Shown here piece by piece: positions 33,594 through 42,436 of a stretch of DNA of 64,000 nucleotides. The notes below the pieces were generated by a model. That model worked only from the letters and a program-made list of their open reading frames with translations. It did not search any database and was not told the origin of the DNA. The stretch's first letter is position 1. The number at the start of each line of letters is the position of its first letter. This DNA comes from Sphingobacterium sp. (GTDB lineage: Bacteria > Bacteroidota > Bacteroidia > Sphingobacteriales > Sphingobacteriaceae). The stretch lies in the NCBI GenBank assembly GCA_031286695.1, contig JAITTY010000005.1, forward strand, positions 62,001 through 126,000. Reading direction: 5' to 3'. Made by a program: the position numbers and the translations under genes.

Positions 33594-34490
33594 TTAAATC
33601 CAGTTAATACCTTTTCGCAATAAAGACAAGGTCTTGGCTTCTTCTGAGCCTTCCTCAGGACGATAGTCGTACACCCAATTAGCCTGGGATGGCAAGCTCA
33701 TCAATATAGACTCTATTCTGCCATTGGTTTCAAGTCCGAATTTTGTTCCTGAATCCCATACAAGATTAAACTCCACATAGCGTCCACGACGGATCAACTG
33801 CCAATTCTTTTGCTGCTCAGTAAAAGATTTATGGCGGTTCTTCTCCACCAGCGCCGAATAGGTCGGCGCAAAGGTACGTCCGAGATCACAAGAAAAAGCG
33901 AAAATATCTTCCATGCTCATCCCTGTTTTTTCCGTATTTAATTTATCGTAAAATACACCGCCTATGCCACGTGTCTCTTGACGATGACGGATATAAAAAT
34001 AATCATCCGCCCAGTTCTTAAATTTGTCGTAGAACGTGGCATCATGCTGATCACATACCGTTTTCAGCTGCTGATGAAAATAATGAGCATCCTCTTCGTT
34101 AACATAATGTGGCGTCAAATCTATTCCTCCTCCAAACCAGCGAATCTGATCATTCAGTTCGAAATATCGGATGTTCATATGTATAATTGGTACCCATGGA
34201 TTATTGGGATGAATCACAATGGAAACCCCTGTTGCAAAAAAATCATCTTCATCTACACCAAACGATTTTTTGATCGCTTCGGGCAATTTACCATACACAG
34301 ATGAGAAGTTTACGCCTCCTTTTTCTAGAATATTACCGTTTTGAATAATCCTGGTACGACCGCCCCCACCGCCTTCTCTCTCCCACAGCTCTTCTTCAAA
34401 CCGCGCTGACCCATCCAATTTTTCCAGCGCCTGACATATTTCGTCCTGAATTTCCTTATAGGCTAAAGCAATCGCTTCTTTTGTTATCAT
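33594..34490 (-). CDS. hemF: Oxygen-dependent coproporphyrinogen III oxidase
   Basis: 298 residues. Family motifs include GGGGRTRII near the start, NVNS-like GVNFSSVYG, FATGVSIVIHPNNPWVPIIHMNIRYFE, WFGGGIDLTPHYV and RRGRYVEFNLVWDSGTKFGLETNGRIESILMSLP. It converts coproporphyrinogen III to protoporphyrinogen IX with oxygen in haem synthesis, so the organism uses oxygen. It lies between gpsA and the M16 genes with gaps of 17 and 18 bp. Confidence 0.96.
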   Translation of the reverse strand: MITKEAIALAYKEIQDEICQALEKLDGSARFEEELWEREGGGGGRTRIIQNGNILEKGGVNFSSVYGKLPEAIKKSFGVDEDDFFATGVSIVIHPNNPWVPIIHMNIRYFELNDQIRWFGGGIDLTPHYVNEEDAHYFHQQLKTVCDQHDATFYDKFKNWADDYFYIRHRQETRGIGGVFYDKLNTEKTGMSMEDIFAFSCDLGRTFAPTYSALVEKNRHKSFTEQQKNWQLIRRGRYVEFNLVWDSGTKFGLETNGRIESILMSLPSQANWVYDYRPEEGSEEAKTLSLLRKGINWI

Positions 34491-34507
34491 CTACTCTATT
34501 ACTGCTT

Positions 34508-35512
34508 TTATGTTAATTTTTCACTCAATGCTTGAATAATCTTAGATGCTGGAAGGTGTTCATACAAAATTTGGTGCACAGCATCACAAATGGGTAATTC
34601 AACATCATATTTTTTTGCATACTCCTGAATACATGCTGATGCATAGTATCCTTCAGCGACCATGTTCATTTCAAGTTGCGCAGATTGTACACTATACCCC
34701 TTTCCGATCATATTTCCAAAGGTTCTATTTCTACTAAACTGCGAATAGGCTGTCACCAAAAGATCCCCTAAATAGGCCGAAGTATTCACGTCGCGTGAAG
34801 TATCGCCATCAACTTTACCAACAAATCGGCGCATTTCACGAATCGCATTGGACACCAATACGGCCTGAAAGTTATCTCCATAACCTAAACCATGGCAAAT
34901 ACCGCCTGCTAAGGCATAAATATTCTTTAATACCGCTCCAAACTCAATTCCTAAGACATCTTCAGACAGAATAGTTTTGATGACCCGTGATGATAGAAAA
35001 GAAGCTACCAGCGCCGCGCTATCCAGATTCCTGCAACCGAATGTCAAATAGGATAGCTTACCTAAGGCAACCTCCTCTGCGTGACAAGGCCCTCCTACGA
35101 CGCATATCTGCTCAATATCGACATCATAACGCTGTTCCAAAAATTCTCCGATAATCAGATTATCTTTAGGAATAATTCCCTTAATCGCCGAAACGACAAT
35201 CTTATTTTTAAAATCTTCTTTCGTGACATTTGCCAAAGCGTCCTTCAGATAAGCCGCTGGCGTATTTAAAATAACAATGTCCGAATTCACGATCACATTT
35301 CTTGCATCGGTATCAATCGTCGTAATGCTAAGATCAACAGATACGCTGCTTAAGTAAGTAGGATTATGTTTGAATTTTTGAATATATTCCGCATCCTCTT
35401 CTTTTCTTACCCACCAAAAAATATGTTTGTCTTGGTCATTTTCGCATAGCATCTTGATCATAGCCGTAGCCCAGCTTCCGCTACCAATTATACCAATCTT
35501 TTTCCCCTGCAT
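34508..35512 (-). CDS. gpsA: NAD(P)H-dependent glycerol-3-phosphate dehydrogenase
   Basis: 334 residues. GIIGSGSWATAMIKML is the dinucleotide-binding motif; KGI near residue 115, GGPCHAEEVALGK, the lysine in VLKNIYALAGGI, and GDLLVTAYSQFSRNRTFG are family signatures. It makes sn-glycerol-3-phosphate for phospholipids. It heads a tight minus-strand run with hemF and the M16 genes, 88 bp after the Rieske gene. Confidence 0.95.
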   Translation of the reverse strand: MQGKKIGIIGSGSWATAMIKMLCENDQDKHIFWWVRKEEDAEYIQKFKHNPTYLSSVSVDLSITTIDTDARNVIVNSDIVILNTPAAYLKDALANVTKEDFKNKIVVSAIKGIIPKDNLIIGEFLEQRYDVDIEQICVVGGPCHAEEVALGKLSYLTFGCRNLDSAALVASFLSSRVIKTILSEDVLGIEFGAVLKNIYALAGGICHGLGYGDNFQAVLVSNAIREMRRFVGKVDGDTSRDVNTSAYLGDLLVTAYSQFSRNRTFGNMIGKGYSVQSAQLEMNMVAEGYYASACIQEYAKKYDVELPICDAVHQILYEHLPASKIIQALSEKLT

Positions 35513-35600
35513 GTCTTTAATTTGTTTTCGATAGCAAATATACTTATTTACTACTTAGATATACGATTCGTGCAGAGAGATATGATAATTTCGTTACGTT

Positions 35601-35936
35601 TCAGGAGAACAAACGTTGCCAAAAGCCTGTTTCTAGACCGACATAATATTCATTATCTTCGTATTTAGTGGGATAAATAGGAATAAAATCATGCTGTCCG
35701 GGATCCCCTCTGCCGCTTGTAAGATCAAATGCATGGCGGTGAAAAGAACAGATCACTTTCCCACGCTCGCACCAGCCATTTTTCAGTGGAGCCCCCGCAT
35801 GCGGGCATTTTCGCGAAAAAGCATAAAGCCTATCTTCAAACCAGGTAATACAGATAACGCGCCCCCCAACTTTATATTCGCTGATTCCCTGTTTTTTTAA
35901 AAATTCGGCCTGTTCAATTTTGTACCAATGAAGCAT
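35601..35936 (-). CDS. Rieske-type [2Fe-2S] ferredoxin
   Basis: 111 residues. The cluster ligands are visible as CPHAG (C-x-H) and CSFHRHAFD (C-x-x-H) 17-20 residues apart. The whole protein is one Rieske domain like the small NirD or bedoxin-type proteins, so it is probably a cytoplasmic electron carrier. It is divergent from ychF with 68 bp between start codons. The partner oxygenase or reductase is not nearby. Confidence 0.9.
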   Translation of the reverse strand: MLHWYKIEQAEFLKKQGISEYKVGGRVICITWFEDRLYAFSRKCPHAGAPLKNGWCERGKVICSFHRHAFDLTSGRGDPGQHDFIPIYPTKYEDNEYYVGLETGFWQRLFS

Positions 35937-35970
35937 ATGACAAGATAGTTAAAAATTACAGTGAATTTTC

Positions 35971-35978
35971 TATCTTTG
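35971..35978 (+). promoter_or_regulatory. TAnnTTTG promoter element of ychF
   Basis: TATCTTTG matches the Bacteroidota -7 box perfectly and lies 26 bp before the ychF start, giving a leader of about 20 nt. Confidence 0.6.
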
Positions 35979-36004
35979 TGCAATTTCAAAAATTTGCACT
36001 ATAT

Positions 36005-37105
36005 ATGGCTTTACAATGCGGTATCGTAGGTTTACCAAACGTCGGTAAATCAACATTATTTAACTGTTTGTCGAACGCGAAAGCGCAAGCGGCAAACTTT
36101 CCATTTTGTACAATTGAACCAAATGTTGGGGTAATTACCGTACCGGATGCCCGTCTAAATAAATTAGCTGAATTAGTTAACCCACAACGAATTGTTCCAA
36201 ACACTATTGAGATCGTCGACATCGCTGGTCTTGTGAAAGGGGCTTCAAAAGGTGAAGGATTAGGTAATCAGTTCTTAGGAAATATTCGTACAACAAATGC
36301 TATTATCCACGTTTTAAGATGTTTTGATGACGGTAACGTAATCCACGTGGATGGCTCTGTAGATCCCATCAGAGACAAAGAGATCATCGACACCGAATTA
36401 CAGCTGAAAGATTTGGATACGGTAGTAAAACGTATCCAAAAGGTTGAAAAAATGGCTAAAACAGGTGGTGATAAAGAGGCTAAAAGAACATTTGACATCC
36501 TATCGATTGTCAAAGAACATTTAGAAGCTGGTAAATCGGCACGTACAGCAGCAATCGAACCTGAAGATTTTGAATTTATACAAGATTTGGCGCTACTGAC
36601 AGCTAAACCAGTACTTTACGTATGTAATGTAGATGAAGGTTCTGTTAATACGGGCAACGCTTATGTAGAACGTGTCAAAGAAGCCGTAAAAGACGAAAAA
36701 GCAGAAGTCCTTGTTATTTCTGCCCAGATTGAATCCGAAATAGCACAGCTCGAAAGCTACGAAGAGCGCAAAATGTTTCTAGATGACCTTGGTCTGGAAG
36801 AATCTGGTGTCCACAAGTTGATCCGCGCAGCCTATTCCCTTTTAAATCTGGCAACCTATTTTACGGCTGGCGTACAGGAAGTTCGTGCATGGACGATTGA
36901 AAATGGATTTACTGCTCCTCAGGCAGCAGGTGTCATACACACCGATTTCGAGAAAGGATTTATCCGTGCTGAAGTTATCAAATATGACGATTTCGTCGCA
37001 CTCGGCTCTGAAAATGCCGTAAAAGAAGCCGGAAAATTGTCGGTAGAAGGAAAAACATATATTGTCCAGGACGGCGATATTATGCACTTCCGCTTTAACG
37101 TATAA
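36005..37105 (+). CDS. ychF: Redox-regulated Obg-family ATPase YchF
   Basis: 366 residues from the ATG at 36005 (MALQCGIVG); a frame from 35978 overlaps the promoter and is rejected. G-motifs: GLPNVGKSTLFN (P-loop), DIAGLVKGASKGEGLGNQFL, and NVDEG in place of NKxD, the change that gives YchF its ATP preference. A coiled-coil insert and the C-terminal TGS domain (EVRAWTIENG, ending GDIMHFRFNV) complete the protein. It binds ribosomes and adjusts the oxidative-stress response. Confidence 0.96.
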   Translation: MALQCGIVGLPNVGKSTLFNCLSNAKAQAANFPFCTIEPNVGVITVPDARLNKLAELVNPQRIVPNTIEIVDIAGLVKGASKGEGLGNQFLGNIRTTNAIIHVLRCFDDGNVIHVDGSVDPIRDKEIIDTELQLKDLDTVVKRIQKVEKMAKTGGDKEAKRTFDILSIVKEHLEAGKSARTAAIEPEDFEFIQDLALLTAKPVLYVCNVDEGSVNTGNAYVERVKEAVKDEKAEVLVISAQIESEIAQLESYEERKMFLDDLGLEESGVHKLIRAAYSLLNLATYFTAGVQEVRAWTIENGFTAPQAAGVIHTDFEKGFIRAEVIKYDDFVALGSENAVKEAGKLSVEGKTYIVQDGDIMHFRFNV

Positions 37106-37136
37106 CAAGCTATTCTTTAGCGATAAAGAACTGTAT

Positions 37137-37171
37137 AAAAATAGGTCGGAAATTATTTTCGGCCTATTTTT
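37137..37171 (+). terminator. Intrinsic terminator of ychF
   Basis: AAAAATAGG and CCTATTTTT arms with a GC-containing inner stem form a hairpin ending in a T-run, 32 bp after the ychF stop. Confidence 0.85.
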
Positions 37172-37331
37172 ATATATGCATATCCGGCGTATTTGGCCTT
37201 GCGAACTCCTGCTTTGAGAGGCCCCAACTTAGCCACATATTCGACCTACTACCACAGTGAGTCCCTTACCCACTTGCCAGCACTCAGTCCACCACGGAGC
37301 GTTTCGGGAACAAGCATCGCGAAGCTGTATG
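37172..37331. other. Unassigned GC-richer stretch between ychF and a DUF2892 gene
   Basis: The 150 bp at 37180-37330 are visibly richer in G and C than the rest of the intergenic DNA. No RNA gene or protein domain is recognised. On the minus strand a run VEYVAKLGPLKAGVRKAKYA is readable but interrupted by stops upstream, so a decayed gene is possible. Confidence 0.35.
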
Positions 37332-37628
37332 TTATTTCACAAAATAACGGTGTTCAATTACTTCTACTTTTTTAATATCTTTATCTTCCAGCACCTTCTT
37401 AACATCGCAATGACCGGTTACACCGCGATAGATCAGTGCCCCACCTAGTGTTAGGCCTGAAAATCCTGTCAGTGGAGACTTAAAGAGTTTTTTAACACCC
37501 ATCCCTAAAATAAAGCCGCCAGCGATTACAGATAAAACACGCTCCGAAGTACCTATATTCTCTTCAATACAGTCATCTTCTATCTTATTTTTAATCTTGT
37601 CAAATGCAAATGTCAGTAGGTTACTCAT
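37332..37628 (-). CDS. DUF2892-type small membrane protein
   Basis: 98 residues from the ATG at 37628, the first methionine of the natural sequence (MSNLLTFAF). The middle NIGTSERVLSVIAGGFILGMGV...FSGLTLGGALIYRGVTGHC matches the YgaP-like transmembrane DUF2892 domain, a two-helix hairpin with a characteristic N(x)G start and a C-terminal GHC. Function unknown; such domains often accompany rhodanese or stress genes. An acidic/basic tail follows. Confidence 0.8.
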   Translation of the reverse strand: MSNLLTFAFDKIKNKIEDDCIEENIGTSERVLSVIAGGFILGMGVKKLFKSPLTGFSGLTLGGALIYRGVTGHCDVKKVLEDKDIKKVEVIEHRYFVK

Positions 37629-37763
37629 AATTTTTTCTGTTTTATATCTCTTATATGATATAAACAAATGATGATCCAAAAAGGTTTAGCAATAGAATAA
37701 TAGTTTTTTATATTGTTTCTCGGGTCACATCTCTTATATTCGTATTTAACAAATTAGAGATAC

Positions 37764-38609
37764 ATGCAAGTCAAAAAATATTCTGGAGAATTGGTACCTT
37801 TTAATGGTGAATCATTACGGCATTCTCTTTCCCGTTCTGGTGCCAATGCAGATCAGGTCAATCAGGTGTACGATAAAGTCCTTAACGAAATATATGACGG
37901 TATTTCAACGAGAGAGCTCTACCAGCTTGCTTTTGACACATTAAAAACCGTCCGAAACTCCTTCGCTGCACGCTACAGTTTAAAAAAAGCCCTGCGCGAA
38001 CTGGGGCCTGAAGGCTTTTACTTCGAAAAGTATATTGCACACCTATTGCGGTCCATTGGTTATGAAAGCACAACAGGACAAACCGTGCAAGGGCATGCGG
38101 TTTCACACGAGTTAGATGTGGTAGCCTATAAAGATGGAAAATTGATTACTGCCGAATGTAAATTCCGAAACGATATCGATGCAAAAATTTCAGTGACAAC
38201 ACCGATGTACTACCTTTCGAGATTCAAAGATATCAGTGATATTGACTACCAGTTTTTTGGGAAACAGTTACAATTTAAAGAAGGCTGGCTGATTACAAAT
38301 GCTTACTTCACTTCCGACTCAATTGATTTTGCGAAATATTATCACATCAATTTACTGTCATGGGATTACCCGAAAGACAATAGCATTAAAAAAAGAGTTG
38401 ACAAGGCTGTTTTTTACCCAGTCACTTGCCTAACAACACTTTCAGATCTTGAGGAACAGCAACTATTAAAAAATCAGCTGATCTTAGTGAAAGACATTGT
38501 CAGCAATCCTGAAAAACTGGATCTTTTGAATTTAACAAAGGAAAGAAAAGAAAAGGTACTCAATGAGGCCCGCGAACTCATAACCTACAAAGTGGAAGAA
38601 GAATATTAA
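37764..38609 (+). CDS. ATP-cone domain fused to a PD-(D/E)XK nuclease-like domain
   Basis: 281 residues. Residues ~1-85 form an ATP-cone (VKKYSGELVPFNGESLRHSL...AARYSLKKAL), the nucleotide-sensing fold of ribonucleotide reductase and NrdR. Residues ~90-165 resemble an Mrr-type restriction endonuclease core: YFEKYIAHLLRSIGYE, HELDVVAYKDG and ITAECKF, which give the E, D and E-x-K catalytic pattern. The remaining ~115 residues include a strand-helix part and a basic C-terminal helix. The protein may be a DNA or RNA nuclease controlled by ATP/dATP. It stands alone, with no methylase nearby, so it is not a classic restriction pair. Confidence 0.85.
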   Translation: MQVKKYSGELVPFNGESLRHSLSRSGANADQVNQVYDKVLNEIYDGISTRELYQLAFDTLKTVRNSFAARYSLKKALRELGPEGFYFEKYIAHLLRSIGYESTTGQTVQGHAVSHELDVVAYKDGKLITAECKFRNDIDAKISVTTPMYYLSRFKDISDIDYQFFGKQLQFKEGWLITNAYFTSDSIDFAKYYHINLLSWDYPKDNSIKKRVDKAVFYPVTCLTTLSDLEEQQLLKNQLILVKDIVSNPEKLDLLNLTKERKEKVLNEARELITYKVEEEY

Positions 38610-38617
38610 CAATAACC

Positions 38618-38666
38618 AAAAAGTGGGATACATGACCTTTCTTAAAGGCATACATCCCACTTTTTT
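38618..38666 (+). terminator. Intrinsic terminator after the ATP-cone nuclease gene
   Basis: Arms AAAAAGTGGGA (from 38618) and TCCCACTTTTT (to 38665) with a T-run close the plus-strand gene. ispE ends just beyond on the other strand, so it may act both ways. Confidence 0.85.
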
Positions 38667-38682
38667 CTCATTCGATTAACGC

Positions 38683-39498
38683 TCAGAGTTTGGCCGGATG
38701 GTAAATTCTACCATATTTAGCAAGATCACTTAAATCTGCCTTTTCCCAAAATATGCCATAAATGGCAGCCCCCGAACCGGACATAGCGGCATAAATAGCT
38801 CCTTTTTGATATAACGCCTCCTTGATTTCCTTCAACAGCGGATAGTGCTCGAAAATTCCCTCCTCAAAATCATTCCGAATATGGAATTTCCACTCTTGAA
38901 TAGGCAGCCGGATCGCTTCTTCCAGATTAACCTCCGGTGCCTTAGGCTGCACACCAGCGTAAGCCTCCGCAGTAGAAATATGGATATTAGGCATAATTAC
39001 TGCAATGCGGTATTCATCCAGATTTAAGCTTAATGTTTTAAAGTCAGTCCCGATCCCTGTTGCAAAAACAGGTTTATTCTGAATAAAGAAAGGACAATCG
39101 GCCCCAAGCTTTGCCGCGTACAGCTCGAGCTGCTCCGATGTAAGATTCAGATTGAAAAGGTCATTAAGCCCTTTCAGAACAAAAGAAGCATCCGCAGAAC
39201 CACCGCCTAAGCCAGCACCGATAGGAATTTGTTTGATTAAATCAATGGAAACTGCCGGGATAGCATAATCTTCCCGCAATAATTCAAAGGCCTTTACGCA
39301 TAAATTATCATGAAGATTTCCCGGAATGCGTTCTCCTTGGATGTTTAGCGTTGTCTCCGCCGCTCCTGTTTCCAATAATTCGATAATATCGTAAATCGGA
39401 AGCGGATAAAAAACACTGTTCAGTTCATGATAACCATCATTGCGCTTAGCAATGATCTGCAGTCCAATATTTATCTTAGCGTTTGCAAAAAGTATCAT
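38683..39498 (-). CDS. ispE: 4-diphosphocytidyl-2-C-methyl-D-erythritol kinase
   Basis: 271 residues of GHMP kinase fold. FANAKINIGLQI (catalytic lysine region), PIGAGLGGGSADASFVLKGLN (ATP loop) and AAMSGSGAAIYGIF (motif 3) are present. It phosphorylates CDP-methylerythritol in the non-mevalonate isoprenoid pathway. It is last in a run ComEA-like, apt, ispE, 28 bp after apt. Confidence 0.95.
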   Translation of the reverse strand: MILFANAKINIGLQIIAKRNDGYHELNSVFYPLPIYDIIELLETGAAETTLNIQGERIPGNLHDNLCVKAFELLREDYAIPAVSIDLIKQIPIGAGLGGGSADASFVLKGLNDLFNLNLTSEQLELYAAKLGADCPFFIQNKPVFATGIGTDFKTLSLNLDEYRIAVIMPNIHISTAEAYAGVQPKAPEVNLEEAIRLPIQEWKFHIRNDFEEGIFEHYPLLKEIKEALYQKGAIYAAMSGSGAAIYGIFWEKADLSDLAKYGRIYHPAKL

Positions 39499-39526
39499 GT
39501 GAATTGATCTAAATCGTATATTTCAG

Positions 39527-40054
39527 TTAATAGCTTACCAGTGAATAGATATTCTCGCTGAATCGAGATAACCGCCCTTTCGCCTTTAAAAAATCCAAAG
39601 AGATAATAAAACTATAAGCAACAATCTCACCACCAAGTCGCTCGATAAGTTTGCTGGCGGCGACGACAGTTCCCCCTGTTGCCAAAAGGTCATCGTGAAC
39701 CAATATCCGGCTTCCTTTTTCAAAAGCATCTTCATGGATCTCGATAGTTGCCTGACCGTATTCCAGCGCATAAGATTCAGCTACAGTTTTAAAAGGTAAT
39801 TTACCCTGCTTACGAATGGGGATGAAAGGCAAACCTAATCGATTTGCAAGTAAAAACCCAAACAGAAATCCGCGGCTTTCGATTCCAGCAATCGCATCTA
39901 TCTGTACACCTTGCAATTGATCAACAATTGCATCAACCATTTCATTACAGAGCGCCGCATCTTTCAGCAAAGGGGTAATATCTTTAAAGACAATACCAGG
40001 TTTAGGAAAATCCACGATATCCCGGATTTCCAATTTCAATTTATCTTGAATCAT
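39527..40054 (-). CDS. apt: Adenine phosphoribosyltransferase
   Basis: 175 residues from the ATG at 40054; the six-base longer frame begins with TTG. PGIVFKDITPLL, AGIESRGFLFG, IRKQGKLPF and the PRPP loop LVHDDLLATGGTV are present. It makes AMP from adenine and PRPP. The start overlaps the ComEA-like gene's end by 14 bp. Confidence 0.96.
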   Translation of the reverse strand: MIQDKLKLEIRDIVDFPKPGIVFKDITPLLKDAALCNEMVDAIVDQLQGVQIDAIAGIESRGFLFGFLLANRLGLPFIPIRKQGKLPFKTVAESYALEYGQATIEIHEDAFEKGSRILVHDDLLATGGTVVAASKLIERLGGEIVAYSFIISLDFLKAKGRLSRFSENIYSLVSY

Positions 40055-41003
40055 TCTCAAATATTAAATAAGGCGCAATCTTAGCAATTGCAAGATCTGA
40101 AAGTGTACCTATTTTTGTCAAATCTTCTATATTGACATAGCTTCCATGTTGATCTCGATAATTGACGATCATTTTCGCATCTTTAGGGCTAAGATACGGA
40201 TGTTTAGCCAATGAAATTGCATCAACCTTATTAATATTGATTTTTTTGATCCCATCCAGACTGGATACAACAATATAATCTTTAATCAGATCATACGTTT
40301 CAGCAGTAACACCATAAACCTCCTTTAGCTGTTCAATACGATAGAATCCGCCAAGAACATCCTTATATTTCAAAATACGTTTGGAGAGTATAGAACCTAT
40401 CCCCTTAAGACTCTTTAATGCAGTTGTGTCACAGGTATTGATATCAATAAGTTCAGCTTTATTACTTTCAAATTTATCATACAGCAAGGACGTTCTATTT
40501 TGCTGCTTCGTGATTGCTGAATCGGGACTTGTTTTGATTTGAATATAAGGTTCCAGACGCTTATAAAGCCGATCATTAATGGAGTAAATTTTCTTTAGAT
40601 CGGATTTCTTTCTAAATCGTCCCCCTTTACTTTCGTAGTTTTTCAGTACTGTAATCTGTTTATCAGAAAGACCCAATTTATGCCAATCGGCATGCGGCAA
40701 ATTATTTGGATCAAAATAGAATAATTTGGTTTCCTCCAAAACCGGGGCCTGTGATACCGGTGGCTTGCTTTCATTTTTAGGTGAATAAGAGACACTCAGC
40801 TCCTGGTTGTTTGCCGAACCGGAGACCTCCAGAGAATCATGAAACGATTGTTCAAAAGCTTTAGCCTGATTTGGAATGGGATCCTTGGTATTTCGCTTCA
40901 CCAATGAGTAGATCGTGATAAATACAACGATTATCACCAAAATAATGAAAAACCCATTTTGTTCTGTTTTATTAAATTTAAAATAAGCCAATAGCCTTTT
41001 CAT
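40041..41003 (-). CDS. ComEA-like helix-hairpin-helix protein with a membrane anchor
   Basis: 320 residues. One transmembrane helix near residues 17-37 (FFIILVIIVVFITIYSLV) is followed by a low-complexity linker and at least three helix-hairpin-helix units (LKKIYSINDRLYKRLEPYI, SLKGIGSILSKRILKYKDVLGGF, DLTKIGTLSDLAIAKIAPYL). Such proteins bind double-stranded DNA; ComEA is the DNA-uptake receptor. The longer, multi-HhH form is common in Bacteroidota with no proven role in uptake. It starts the run with apt and ispE. Confidence 0.88.
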   Translation of the reverse strand: MKRLLAYFKFNKTEQNGFFIILVIIVVFITIYSLVKRNTKDPIPNQAKAFEQSFHDSLEVSGSANNQELSVSYSPKNESKPPVSQAPVLEETKLFYFDPNNLPHADWHKLGLSDKQITVLKNYESKGGRFRKKSDLKKIYSINDRLYKRLEPYIQIKTSPDSAITKQQNRTSLLYDKFESNKAELIDINTCDTTALKSLKGIGSILSKRILKYKDVLGGFYRIEQLKEVYGVTAETYDLIKDYIVVSSLDGIKKININKVDAISLAKHPYLSPKDAKMIVNYRDQHGSYVNIEDLTKIGTLSDLAIAKIAPYLIFENDSR

Positions 41004-41052
41004 AAGCCACTAATAATTGGGTTTCCTAAATTTAATAAATTATAAGGAAAAT

Positions 41053-41085
41053 AAAAAGGGAATTATTAAAAACAATTCCCTTTTT
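41053..41085 (-). terminator. Intrinsic terminator of the TolC/adaptor operon
   Basis: A 12-bp perfect stem (41053-41064 and 41074-41085, core GGGAATT) bordered by T-runs lies 25 bp after the adaptor stop on the minus strand. Confidence 0.88.
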
Positions 41086-41109
41086 ATTAATTATTATCTA
41101 CAAAGATAC

Positions 41110-42414
41110 TTATAGCTTAGACTTGTCGACTTTCTCTACCTGACTGCCGTCCTTTAAAGTTTTCGATATGGCATCAAATGGTCTAGAAACCACTTCATCA
41201 CCTTTTTTCAGCCCCGAAGTGACAATGATATTTTTATCATCCTGAATACCGGTTTTAACGAGCACCTGCTTAACTGTTTTATCTTTTAGGACAAATACAT
41301 ATTCTTCAACTTTCTTATTCGTATTTGTAGAATCTTTATCCTCAGAACGCACTGTCACCGATTGAATGGGAACGACCAGTCCTTTATCGTGTTTTGTAAA
41401 AATCTGAACTGTTGCAGAGAGTCCCGGTTTAAATGGAGATGCTACATTTTCTTTCATCAGATCTTGATACGATTCTGCACTGATACGTACCTTCACATTG
41501 AAATTTGTTACCTGATCTGTTGACGATGTTGCGGCAGTTGTTGTTGCGATATTTTTAGAGGAGCTCGCTATTTCAGTGACCACACCTTTAAATTTTCTAT
41601 CTTTAAAGGCATCGACTTCGATTTCAGCCTGATTGCCTACTCTTACATTATTGATATCATTTTCATTTACATCTACATTCACTTCCATCGAACTCATATT
41701 GGCAATACGCATAATTTCTGTACCTGCCATCTGCGCCGTTCCAACCACACGCTCACCCTTTTCAATCGACAGCAACGAAATGATCCCGTCAGATGGCGCA
41801 TAAATTGTCGTCCGGTTTAAATTGTCCTGTGCTTCTTTTACAGAAGCCTGTGATTGGTCAATACCGTATTTTGTCGAGCGGACAGTTTCACGCTGTGCCT
41901 GGATAGATGCCTGCGCAGCATAATATTCGGCCGAACTTTTATCCATTTCTGAAGCCGAAATAACGCGTTTTTCAAAAAGCTCCTGATTCCGTTTATAGGT
42001 AGCCGCTACATTTTTAAAATTTTCTTCTTGCTGCTTTAGCTGCTGTTGAGCAGCAGCCAAATTGGCCCGCTGCGAATTCATTGCTGCAACAGAACGATCA
42101 TAACCAGACTGCAAGATATCAGGTTTGATCCGGCAGAGTACCTGTCCCTTTTTAACGAAATCGCCTTCTTTAATATTAAGTTCAACAACCTCCCCAGAGA
42201 CTTCCGAGCTCAGCTTAACTTCCACCTCAGGCTGAATTTTTCCGCTTGCGGAAACTAATTCATCCACATCCATTTCTTTTACGGCATCCACAGCGACTTT
42301 AGTCACCTCTCCCTTGCCAAACCAGCCTGCCTTAGAGCCGATAAGCCCCAAAACTACCAAGAGTACAACAATAATCAGTATAATCTTTCCTATGCTACGT
42401 TTTTTCTTTGCCAT
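41110..42414 (-). CDS. MacA-like periplasmic adaptor (HlyD/membrane-fusion family)
   Basis: 434 residues from the ATG at 42414; the longer frame adds 18 residues that belong to the upstream gene's 3' region. The N-terminus is basic then a membrane helix (IILIIVVLLVVLGLI). Lipoyl halves (VSGEVVELNIKEGDFVKKGQVL and IYAPSDGIISLLSIEKGERV) flank a ~100-residue coiled-coil hairpin rich in Q and A. The C-terminal barrel and proximal domains follow. It belongs with ABC-type (MacB) or RND pumps, but no pump gene adjoins it. It is 22 bp after a TolC gene. Confidence 0.92.
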   Translation of the reverse strand: MAKKKRSIGKIILIIVVLLVVLGLIGSKAGWFGKGEVTKVAVDAVKEMDVDELVSASGKIQPEVEVKLSSEVSGEVVELNIKEGDFVKKGQVLCRIKPDILQSGYDRSVAAMNSQRANLAAAQQQLKQQEENFKNVAATYKRNQELFEKRVISASEMDKSSAEYYAAQASIQAQRETVRSTKYGIDQSQASVKEAQDNLNRTTIYAPSDGIISLLSIEKGERVVGTAQMAGTEIMRIANMSSMEVNVDVNENDINNVRVGNQAEIEVDAFKDRKFKGVVTEIASSSKNIATTTAATSSTDQVTNFNVKVRISAESYQDLMKENVASPFKPGLSATVQIFTKHDKGLVVPIQSVTVRSEDKDSTNTNKKVEEYVFVLKDKTVKQVLVKTGIQDDKNIIVTSGLKKGDEVVSRPFDAISKTLKDGSQVEKVDKSKL

Positions 42415-42436
42415 TTCTTTTGTTAATTCAAATAGG

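Noticed and set aside
37180..37331. Possible tRNA suggested by an AGTTCGCAA string on the minus strand
   Set aside because: No acceptor stem, anticodon arm or matching T-arm could be folded around it.
37193..37375. 60-residue plus-strand frame after ychF
   Set aside because: It runs through the 3' end of the DUF2892 gene and has unnatural composition.
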